Origin: Alphaproteobacteria bacterium UBA3637
Lineage (GTDB): Bacteria; Pseudomonadota; Alphaproteobacteria; CAAHEQ01; UBA3637
Assembly: GCA_002373615.1 (NCBI GenBank)
Contig: DFKU01000039.1
Location: 1 to 11,297 of the forward strand
Reading direction: 5' to 3'
DNA length: 11,297 nt
The notes under the pieces were generated by a model. It saw nothing but the letters and a program-made list of their open reading frames with translations. It was not told where the DNA came from and did no database searches. A program made the position numbers and the translations under genes. Of this stretch, positions 7,028-11,297 are shown piece by piece. Position 1 is the first letter of the stretch, and every line of letters starts with the position of its first letter.

Positions 7028-7219
7028 CACATGTCGGGATGGTCCCGGCATGTGAGGACTAGAAACCCTCTTTGATAGTCGTTCGATAAGAACGCAGATT
7101 CCAACCCTAAAAAGGTTGGAAGATGACAAAATAAGAAGCGTCTTTTGACCTTGAATATGTCATGCTATTCTATCAATAGTTTTTCTAGCTTCCAACCGCT
7201 GATAAAGCGGATTTAATTT
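7028..7219 (+). ncRNA. Candidate structured RNA with consecutive hairpins
   Basis: Hairpins follow one another. H1 (7028-7039 with 7043-7054) has 12 pairs including one G-U and a three-base loop. H2 is a short GAGG/CCTC stem at 7054-7070. H3 is CGTTC/GAACG at 7080-7094. H4 is TTCCAACC (7099-7106) with GGTTGGAA (7114-7121). A second copy of the first H4 arm, CTTCCAACC, lies at 7189-7197 and could pair with 7114-7122 instead, and it overlaps a final hairpin, CCGCT/AGCGG at 7196-7210, followed by ATTTAATTTTT. With the promoter just upstream this resembles an independent small RNA of about 190 bases, possibly with two exclusive folds. It matches no RNA family I know (not SRP RNA, not tmRNA, not an obvious 6S RNA). 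A 13-codon frame starting at 7021 is considered less likely. Confidence 0.4.
7196..7219 (+). terminator. Weak terminator after the candidate RNA
   Basis: CCGCT pairs with AGCGG (7196-7200 with 7206-7210, loop GATAA) followed by ATTTAATTTTT. The stem is only five pairs and the T run is interrupted. Confidence 0.4.
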
Positions 7220-7267
7220 TTGCAAAAAAAGAAAGGAAAGCAAAATTCAAAAAAATATATTGAATAA

Positions 7268-7322
7268 GGAATATCATGCCGCTGGATCCTCGGGTTCAGC
7301 TGACGCTGCCCCAAGGATGACA
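7268..7322 (+). repeat. Short palindromic repeat, copy A
   Basis: A 55-base unit beginning GGAATATCA, then 6 bases, then TGGATCCTCGG...CAAGGATGACA. The second part folds on itself (ATCCT with AGGAT, GGG with CCC, CAGC with GCTG). Copy B is at 7457-7511 with the same internal spacing and only a few mismatches. Confidence 0.75.
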
Positions 7323-7336
7323 AAAAATAAACAATG

Positions 7337-7357
7337 CGCTGTCCCAAGGATGACAAA
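7337..7357 (+). repeat. Partial copy of the 3' half of the palindromic repeat
   Basis: The 21 bases match 7304-7324 (the right arm of copy A) with one mismatch, so this is a truncated third copy. A related palindrome starts six bases later. Confidence 0.65.
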
Positions 7358-7362
7358 GAAAG

Positions 7363-7390
7363 AGATCCTTCGCTGACACTCAGGATGACA
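7363..7390 (+). repeat. Short palindrome GATCCT...AGGATGACA
   Basis: GATCCTTCGCTGACACTCAGGATGACA forms an ATCCT/AGGAT hairpin and shares its outer ends with copies A and B. It belongs to the same loose class of intergenic palindromes ending in GGATGACA. Confidence 0.6.
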
Positions 7391-7456
7391 TTTTTACCCC
7401 TTGTCATATTCGCATTTATTGCAAATATCCAGCAGATTTTAAAGCTTTATTATGAT

Positions 7457-7511
7457 GGAATATCACTCTGATGGATCCTCGGATTCAGCTGATGCTTGCT
7501 CAAGGATGATA
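7457..7511 (+). repeat. Short palindromic repeat, copy B
   Basis: GGAATATCA at 7457-7465 and TGGATCCTCGG from 7472 have the same 15-base offset as in copy A, and the unit ends CAAGGATGAT. Conservation of the non-palindromic left part shows that it is a real repeat unit and not just a shared hairpin. Confidence 0.75.
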
Positions 7512-7520
7512 TTTTTTAAT

Positions 7521-7554
7521 AGATTGCCACGGGCTAATGCCCTCGCAATGACGG
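7521..7554 (+). repeat. Intergenic palindrome of the GATTGCC...GCAATGACGG type
   Basis: GATTGC-CAC-GGGC-TAAT-GCCC-TC-GCAAT: outer arms 7523-7527 and 7545-7549, inner arms 7531-7534 and 7539-7542. Sequences of this form are widespread between genes in many host-associated Alphaproteobacteria (general knowledge, not tested here). Confidence 0.65.
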
Positions 7555-7571
7555 AATAAAATAAATCTGAT

Positions 7572-7611
7572 TTGCGTTTTTGCTTGACTTATGGTATAAT
7601 ATATGTATTCT
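7572..7611 (+). promoter_or_regulatory. Promoter region of accBC, two overlapping candidates
   Basis: Option 1: TTGACT (7584-7589), 16 bases, TATTCT (7606-7611). Option 2: TTGCGT (7572-7577), 17 bases, a perfect TATAAT (7595-7600). Both place the start about 13-25 bases before the ATG. Which is used cannot be told from sequence. Confidence 0.65.
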
Positions 7612-7630
7612 ACTTCCTGAAAGGGGTTCT

Positions 7631-8044
7631 ATGAAACAAGAACATAAAGATTTAATTAAAGAACTGACTGCTTTGTTGGCAGAAAACAATTTAAATGAAA
7701 TTGAATATTCCGAAAATGGGGTGCATTTAAAGGTGGTGCGTCATACACCTGCCACCAACGTGGCGCCAGTTTCTACGCCGGTCGCTGAACCAAAAAAAGA
7801 AAATGAGCCCAAAAATCTATTGATTTCGCCGATGGTTGGGGTGGCCTATTTATCCCCCAGCCCTGATGCCCCCACTTATATCAAAGTAGGCGACACCATC
7901 AGTGAGGGGCAAACAATTTGCCTGATTGAGGCCATGAAGACCTTTAATCCGATTACTGCCACCAAAGGCGGTAAAGTGAAAGCTGTCCTGATTGAATCAG
8001 GCGCCCCTGTGGAATTTAATCAACCTTTATTTGAATTGGAATAA
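7631..8044 (+). CDS. accB: Biotin carboxyl carrier protein of acetyl-CoA carboxylase
   Basis: Carries biotin between the carboxylase (AccC) and the carboxyltransferase (AccA/AccD, not in this window) in the first step of fatty acid synthesis. The 137 residues have the usual plan: an N-terminal helical region (1-35), a flexible Pro/Ala/Glu linker (about 38-62) and the biotinyl domain (63-137). The domain has the SPMVGVAYLSPSPDAPTY thumb and CLIEAMKTFNP, with the biotin-accepting Lys103 encoded at 7937-7939. The ATG at 7631 is preferred to an in-frame start 17 codons upstream because AAAGGGG (7620-7626) precedes it, the extra residues (LDLWYNICILLPERGS) are translated promoter sequence, and the protein then begins like other AccB (MKQEHKDLIKELTALL). 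One base separates it from accC, so the two are coupled. Identification is secure. Confidence 0.96.
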   Translation: MKQEHKDLIKELTALLAENNLNEIEYSENGVHLKVVRHTPATNVAPVSTPVAEPKKENEPKNLLISPMVGVAYLSPSPDAPTYIKVGDTISEGQTICLIEAMKTFNPITATKGGKVKAVLIESGAPVEFNQPLFELE

Positions 8045-8045
8045 G

Positions 8046-9410
8046 ATGTTTGATAAGATTCTGATTGCCAATCGTGGCGAAATTGCTTTAAGAGTTCTGC
8101 GCGCCTGTCGTGAGATGGGGATTAAAACAGTTGCTGTCCATTCCACTGTGGATGCAGGCGCTATGCATGTCAAATTGGCTGATGAATCGGTGTGTATTGG
8201 CCCAGCAAACGCTGGGGATTCTTATTTAAACAAAGCGAACATTATTGCAGCCGCCATGCTGACAGGCGCTGACGCCATTCACCCTGGCTATGGCTTTTTA
8301 TCCGAAAATGCCGACTTTGCCGAAATGATTGAAGCCCATGGGATTCACTTTATTGGCCCAAAACCTGAGATGATTCGCAAGATGGGCGATAAAATCAATG
8401 CGCGTCGGTTGGCACAAGAGGCGGGTTTAAGTATTATCCCCGGCTCAGGGGTTTTGCATACCGTGGAAGAAGCCCTGGCCAGTGCCGAAAAAGTGGGATA
8501 CCCAGTGTTACTAAAGGCCTCCGCCGGCGGTGGGGGAAAGGGGATGCGTTTGGCAAAGACCGCAAAGGACCTGCCCGAAGCCTTTACACTCGCCCAAAAC
8601 GAGGCGCGCAAGGCCTTTGGAAATCCTGACTTATACTTGGAACGCTTTTTAACCCATCCGCGCCACATTGAAGTGCAAGTTTTGGCAGATGATTTTGGGG
8701 GCGTGATTACTTTGGGTGAACGCGACTGTTCACTGCAGCGCAACAATCAAAAGATTATTGAGGAAACGCCATCCCCTGCCCTCAACGATACTGAGCGCAA
8801 AATGTTAAGCGAAATGACAGCGCATGCCATCAAAAAAATGGGCTACACGAATGTGGGAACGGTGGAATACCTCTATCAAGATGGCGAATTTTACTTTATG
8901 GAAATGAACACCAGAGTCCAGGTGGAACACCCCATTACTGAAATGTTGTATAGTTTTGACATTGTAAGAGAGCAGATTTTGTTGGCCTCGGGTGCACCAT
9001 TGACCGTCAAGCAAGAGGACTTAAAGCCGATGGGACATGCGATTGAGTGCAGAATCAATGCAGAGGATCCCTTGACCTTCCGCCCCTGCCCCGGTAAAAT
9101 TACGGGCTGGCATGTGCCGGGGGGTATGGCTGTGCGTGTAGATTCTGGCATGTATGCAGGATGTTTAGTGCCCCCGAACTATGACAGCTTGGTCGCCAAG
9201 TTGATTGTGGGCGGAAGAACACGCAATGGAATGCTTTTACGATTGAAGCGTGCTTTGGGCGAATTTGTGATTGATGGAATTCAAACAACGATCCCTTTGC
9301 ATCAAGAAATTTTAGAGCAAGCCGACTTCGTGGATGGCAGATATCATAACCATTGGCTAGAAGATTTTTTGCAAAAGCGCAAAAACCCCTTGACAAATGA
9401 TGAAAAATAG
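8046..9410 (+). CDS. accC: Biotin carboxylase subunit of acetyl-CoA carboxylase
   Basis: Uses ATP and bicarbonate to carboxylate the biotin of AccB. The 454 residues (E. coli AccC has about 449) begin FDKILIANRGEIALRVLRAC and contain IHPGYGFLSENADFA, MGDKINAR, the ATP-grasp glycine loop KASAGGGGKGMRLA, ERFLTHPRHIEVQVLAD, LGERDCSLQRNNQKIIEE and the metal- and bicarbonate-binding MEMNTRVQVEHPITEM. The C-terminal biotin carboxylase domain is complete. The length excludes a longer multi-domain acyl-CoA carboxylase such as PccA. The start at 8046 follows the accB stop by one base with only a weak ribosome site, as expected for translational coupling; an in-frame start 18 codons upstream lies inside accB and is rejected. 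The last codons contain the promoter of the tRNA-Thr gene that follows. Confidence 0.97.
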   Translation: MFDKILIANRGEIALRVLRACREMGIKTVAVHSTVDAGAMHVKLADESVCIGPANAGDSYLNKANIIAAAMLTGADAIHPGYGFLSENADFAEMIEAHGIHFIGPKPEMIRKMGDKINARRLAQEAGLSIIPGSGVLHTVEEALASAEKVGYPVLLKASAGGGGKGMRLAKTAKDLPEAFTLAQNEARKAFGNPDLYLERFLTHPRHIEVQVLADDFGGVITLGERDCSLQRNNQKIIEETPSPALNDTERKMLSEMTAHAIKKMGYTNVGTVEYLYQDGEFYFMEMNTRVQVEHPITEMLYSFDIVREQILLASGAPLTVKQEDLKPMGHAIECRINAEDPLTFRPCPGKITGWHVPGGMAVRVDSGMYAGCLVPPNYDSLVAKLIVGGRTRNGMLLRLKRALGEFVIDGIQTTIPLHQEILEQADFVDGRYHNHWLEDFLQKRKNPLTNDEK

Positions 9411-9418
9411 AATATATT
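9390..9418 (+). promoter_or_regulatory. Promoter of tRNA-Thr inside the end of accC
   Basis: A perfect -35 TTGACA (9390-9395, within the last codons of accC), a 17-base spacer and TATATT (9413-9418). The start would be near 9425, ten bases before the tRNA. The tRNA can therefore be made both from this site and by readthrough from accBC. Confidence 0.75.
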
Positions 9419-9434
9419 TGGACTCAGCGTTTAA

Positions 9435-9509
9435 GCCGCAGTAGCGTAGTGGTAGCGCACGTCCTTGGTAAGGACGGGGTCGTGAGTCCGATTCTCACCT
9501 GCGGCACCA
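9435..9509 (+). tRNA. tRNA-Thr (anticodon GGT), unusual T-loop
   Basis: Acceptor GCCGCAG/CTGCGGC is perfect, D-stem GCGT/GCGC, anticodon stem CGTCC/GGACG with loop TTGGTAA and anticodon GGT at 9467-9469, T-stem GTGAG/CTCAC, discriminator A and an encoded CCA at 9507-9509. The T-loop (9487-9493) reads TCCGATT: position 55, almost always U (pseudouridine), is C at 9488. Confidence 0.92.
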
Positions 9510-9515
9510 TGTTTT

Positions 9516-9548
9516 AAAGCCCTCAACGAAATGAGGGCTTTTTCTTTT
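9516..9548 (+). terminator. Terminator of accBC/tRNA-Thr
   Basis: A perfect 10-pair stem, AAAGCCCTCA with TGAGGGCTTT (9516-9525 and 9532-9541), a six-base loop, then TTTTTCTTTT. It starts seven bases after the tRNA. Confidence 0.92.
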
Positions 9549-9566
9549 AACTGCAAGCCTTTCCAC

Positions 9567-9620
9567 GAGTCCGATAGTTAGGCTTCCCCAAATGGCTAAA
9601 AGTCGCAAATTATCGGACTC
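9567..9620. repeat. Inverted repeat with arms GAGTCCGATA
   Basis: GAGTCCGATA (9567-9576) and its exact complement (9611-9620) enclose 34 bases that continue the fold with TTAG/CTAA near 9578-9600. It sits just beyond the 3' end of the minus-strand membrane protein gene. There is no T run on either side, so it is not a standard terminator. The same 10-mer recurs at 10608-10617, and a 9-base version lies in tRNA-Thr (9484-9492). Confidence 0.7.
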
Positions 9621-9626
9621 TTGATA

Positions 9627-10517
9627 TTAGAATTTTTGTGTTTTTCCTGTTTTTGGATTGTACATAATGATATTTATCCCACCACCACCTTCATTGATTG
9701 CTCTCATCATATTTTCTTCGGCTTCCATTTCTTTCCTTCGTTCATAATATTCCAAATCGTCCTGATTCGGGATGAGCTTATAAAGTAAAGTATTATTCCA
9801 TCTACAATTTTCTAATTGAATTTTTTCACCATTTAGTTTAACAGACGTATATCTTGTTGTATCATAATCTTGTGGAAGCTTGTTGCCCCAGCCATCTCTG
9901 GCTCCACCATGAATGGGGTACTTAGTAATACCCAATTTTCTTGCTTCTTCATTTTTAAACATTTCTAAACATGCACTTTTAGGAATCTGAACTATATAAT
10001 CGAAACTACAAACTTCCCTAGCATCATTCAAACTTAACTGTTGTTTTGCATTTTCCTCAAGGCATTTATGAACTTTTAACAATATTTGAAACGGTATATT
10101 ATCAATCAAACGATGATTCTGCTCTCTTTTATAAACGTAGGAAGCCAATAAAAACATCGGAATAATAATAACCATAAAAGAAATTTTAAAAGAATTTTTC
10201 CTATACCAAAAGAAAAATGAATATAATAAAAGCAAAAATGAAGATAAAATTATTTTTGTTCCAACCCAATCTACCCATTTACAATAAGAATAAATAAACG
10301 GACATAGAACAAGAATAATTGTAAAAAGGATACCACTTTTCCATGAACGACAAAAGAGTACGATTAAAGCAAACAATGCAAATATAACTAACCACGGCAA
10401 AGCCGCAAGTGCCCCTAGTCCTGCTTGATTCAAAGAGAAAAAGGCAATAGAGAGCATAAGAATCAAAGAAGAACCGAATAAATAACCAATAAAAGATAAA
10501 ATATTTTTTGTTTTCAT
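9627..10517 (-). CDS. Uncharacterised membrane protein, five predicted helices and a soluble C-terminal domain
   Basis: A 296-residue protein that I do not recognise. Five hydrophobic segments lie at about 5-28, 31-54, 59-77, 84-102 and 107-124, followed by a hydrophilic domain of about 170 residues containing three cysteines in its first half (KCLEE, REVCSFD, SACLEM) and GGARDGWGNKLPQDYD. A DxWGN stretch of this kind is also seen in pilin-like and other envelope proteins, but that is not enough to assign a family. The C-terminus is Glu-rich, then Gly-rich (NEGGGGINI). The ATG at 10517 is preferred to one ten codons upstream because AGGAG (10523-10527) sits five bases before it. It is a single-gene unit, AT-rich, and bracketed by GAGTCCGATA repeats next to tRNA-Thr, so it may be acquired. 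Confidence 0.75.
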   Translation of the reverse strand: MKTKNILSFIGYLFGSSLILMLSIAFFSLNQAGLGALAALPWLVIFALFALIVLFCRSWKSGILFTIILVLCPFIYSYCKWVDWVGTKIILSSFLLLLYSFFFWYRKNSFKISFMVIIIPMFLLASYVYKREQNHRLIDNIPFQILLKVHKCLEENAKQQLSLNDAREVCSFDYIVQIPKSACLEMFKNEEARKLGITKYPIHGGARDGWGNKLPQDYDTTRYTSVKLNGEKIQLENCRWNNTLLYKLIPNQDDLEYYERRKEMEAEENMMRAINEGGGGINIIMYNPKTGKTQKF

Positions 10518-10537
10518 ACTTACTCCTTTTTCTTTTG

Positions 10538-10566
10538 AGGATAGCAAAAAATCAAATTGATTACAA
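10538..10566 (-). promoter_or_regulatory. Promoter of the membrane protein gene
   Basis: On the minus strand TTGTAA (10561-10566), a 17-base spacer and TATCCT (10538-10543), preceded by TGC (extended -10). The start would be near 10531, about 14 bases before the ATG. Confidence 0.6.
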
Positions 10567-10581
10567 GGTTATTTTTTGCAA

Positions 10582-10642
10582 TTTTTCTTTTAATTCTGGT
10601 GTGATTTGAGTCCGATAAGCGCAAAGCAGCCTGCACCATGTT
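10582..10642. repeat. Degenerate partial copy of the sequence around and after tRNA-Thr
   Basis: Three blocks recur here: TTTTTCTTTTAA (10582-10593; also 9539-9550), GAGTCCGATA (10608-10617; also 9567-9576) and GCACCATGTT (10633-10642; also 9504-9513, the tRNA-Thr 3' end and its flank). The spacing between the first two is 26 here and 28 there. The third block is in a different order, so this is not a simple duplication. Confidence 0.45.
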
Positions 10643-10654
10643 CGTATTCTTTTG

Positions 10655-10683
10655 TTGACTTATGGATATAAAGTTGCTAAGAT
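10655..10683 (+). promoter_or_regulatory. Promoter of the cupin gene
   Basis: TTGACT (10655-10660), a 17-base spacer and TAAGAT (10678-10683), preceded by TGC (extended -10). The start is near 10690, about 20 bases before the ATG. Confidence 0.7.
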
Positions 10684-10710
10684 GGTCGTTATCAATGAAA
10701 GGAAATTATG

Positions 10711-11115
10711 ATGAAAAAATATCTTTGTCTTTTAGCTGCCTTAACTTTTGTTTCATTGAGTGGAGTTGCGGCAACCTCTGAAACAGTTATTCAAACTCAA
10801 ACGCATTGGAACGGAAAGGCAATTCAGCCACTCAACATTAAAAATCCAAAGATTACGATGCTTAAGATCTCTATCCCTGCAGGGGAAAAGTTGGCCATGC
10901 ACAAGCATCCTATCCTGAATATTGGATATTTAACAAAAGGTGAATTGACTGTGCGTTCTGATAAAGGGGATGTCTTAGTGCTAAAACCTGGTGACCCCAT
11001 TGTGGAATTAGTGAATACATGGCACTATGGGGAAAGTACGGGAAAAACAGATGCCGAAATCGTTGTTACCTACGTGGGCGAAAAGGATGATGAATTAAGT
11101 GTGCTTCAAAAGTGA
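10711..11115 (+). CDS. Exported cupin-domain protein
   Basis: A small periplasmic protein of 134 residues with a single cupin barrel. Residues 1-20 form a Sec signal peptide (KK, then a hydrophobic core, LSGVA and ATS; cleavage is likely near 20). The barrel covers about 45-130: IPAGEKLAMHKHPILN supplies His64 and His66, GYLTKGELTV, LKPGDPIVELVNTWHYG supplies His105, and a final strand ends VVTYVGE. The glutamate of the classical first cupin motif is replaced by Asn70 or Ile71, so any metal would be held by three His, perhaps with Glu99. Two ATGs are adjacent (10708, 10711); AAAGGA (10698-10703) is better spaced for the second. It is a lone gene divergent from the membrane protein gene. The substrate is unknown; an enzymatic or sensing role is possible. 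Confidence 0.85.
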   Translation: MKKYLCLLAALTFVSLSGVAATSETVIQTQTHWNGKAIQPLNIKNPKITMLKISIPAGEKLAMHKHPILNIGYLTKGELTVRSDKGDVLVLKPGDPIVELVNTWHYGESTGKTDAEIVVTYVGEKDDELSVLQK

Positions 11116-11149
11116 GTGTAATGTTTAAAAAAATTTGATAAACAACCCT

Positions 11150-11179
11150 AAAACAAAAGCCCCCTTTTAGAGGGGCTTT
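11150..11179 (-). terminator. Terminator of the tRNA-Phe transcript (may also serve the cupin gene)
   Basis: AAAGCCCC (11156-11163) pairs with GGGGCTTT (11172-11179). On the minus strand the stem is followed by TTTTGTTTT (complement of 11150-11158), so it best fits the tRNA operon reading leftwards. On the plus strand the T run is short (CTTTATAAC), so termination of the cupin transcript there would be weaker. Confidence 0.75.
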
Positions 11180-11185
11180 ATAACA

Positions 11186-11261
11186 TGGTGCCTGGAGACG
11201 GAATCGGACCGCCGACACAGGGATTTTCAGTCCCTTGCTCTACCAACTGAGCTATCTGAGC
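11186..11261 (-). tRNA. tRNA-Phe (anticodon GAA), with acceptor mismatches
   Basis: D-arm GCTC/GAGC, anticodon stem AGGGA/TCCCT with loop CTGAAAA (GAA), T-stem GGCGG/CCGTC and an encoded CCA all fit tRNA-Phe. Two things do not. The acceptor 5' strand GCTCAGA faces TCCAGGC, leaving C4-A69 and A5-C68 mismatches and a U3-G70 wobble. The T-loop is TCCGATT, with C at position 55 (11207 on the plus strand is G). It could be a decayed copy, or a functional tRNA with an odd acceptor stem. Confidence 0.8.
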
Positions 11262-11275
11262 TAAAACATAAAAAA

Positions 11276-11297
11276 TAGCGGGGACAGGATTTGAACC
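11276..11297 (-). tRNA. 3' end of another tRNA, identity not determinable
   Basis: The minus strand reads GGTTCAAATCCTGTCCCCGCTA and then TTTTTT: T-loop TTCAAAT, the T-stem half CCTGT, the acceptor half CCCCGCT and discriminator A at 11276. No CCA is encoded, unlike the other five tRNAs here. The T-loop and CCCCGC end resemble initiator tRNA, but the anticodon lies outside the window. It is 14 bases upstream of tRNA-Phe in the same direction, so both are probably one transcript. Confidence 0.65.

Noticed and set aside
7021..7062. 13-codon leader peptide MKAHVGMVPACED
   Set aside because: It has no clear ribosome site, and the predicted transcript start near 7029 lies after its ATG. The region is better explained by hairpins.
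7145..7171. Second promoter TTGACC ... TGCTATTCT inside the candidate RNA
   Set aside because: The spacer is only 15 bases, and no distinct downstream gene would use it. It is left as a possibility only.
7268..7554. CRISPR array
   Set aside because: Repeats are few, unequal in length, palindromic and irregularly spaced, and no cas gene is present.
7580..7630. N-terminal extension of accB from 7580
   Set aside because: The extra residues come from promoter sequence, and a good ribosome site directly precedes the ATG at 7631, where AccB similarity begins.
7992..8045. N-terminal extension of accC from 7992
   Set aside because: It overlaps the end of accB in another frame, and AccC similarity begins exactly at 8046.
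8345..9396. Long minus-strand open frames across accC
   Set aside because: These are frame shadows of a strongly conserved plus-strand gene, with no start signals or recognisable protein content.
9567..9620. Integron attC site (GTTAGGC / GCCTAAC core-like bases)
   Set aside because: Only one 7-base core-like sequence is present, the matching partner at the right distance is missing, and there is no integron integrase.

Overview
This window looks like part of a bacterial chromosome from a moderately AT-rich, probably host-associated Alphaproteobacterium. That placement is an inference: AccC (for example AMHVKLADESVCIGP) and AccB (IEAMKTFNPI) read most like alphaproteobacterial proteins, and short palindromes of the GATTGCCACGGGC...CGCAATGACGG kind sit between genes. 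No 16S rRNA or other decisive marker is present, so the genus cannot be named.

Layout. 1-1823: the C-terminal two thirds of leucyl-tRNA synthetase, ending at a hairpin terminator that also serves the converging gene. 1887-3788 (minus): a two-domain glycosyltransferase, GT2-like then GT9-like. 3942-4151: tRNA-Cys and tRNA-Asn. 4205-5722: three tightly coupled small genes of unknown function, at least two of them paralogous, lying between tRNA-Asn and tRNA-Val. 5890-6430: a stretch with no firm gene, holding one doubtful minus-strand reading frame and a GC-rich patch. 6454-6990: queH. 6991-7630: no protein gene, but a promoter followed by consecutive hairpins (candidate small RNA) and then a nest of short repeats. 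7631-9410: accB-accC, with tRNA-Thr just behind. 9627-10517 (minus): an unknown five-helix membrane protein, bracketed by a 10-base repeat. 10711-11115: an exported cupin. 11186-11297 (minus): tRNA-Phe and the 3' end of another tRNA.

How it works together. Most genes are single transcription units for housekeeping tasks: tRNA charging (LeuS), tRNA supply, queuosine synthesis (QueH) and the first step of fatty acid synthesis (AccB/AccC). Nearly every unit has a recognisable sigma70-type promoter with a -35 of TTGACT/TTGACA and a 17-base spacer. The accessory part is the glycosyltransferase, the three-gene cluster, the membrane protein and the repeat-rich gaps. The least explained items are the three-gene cluster placed directly behind a tRNA terminator, the hairpin-rich transcript after queH, and tRNA-Phe and tRNA-Thr genes with non-canonical bases.
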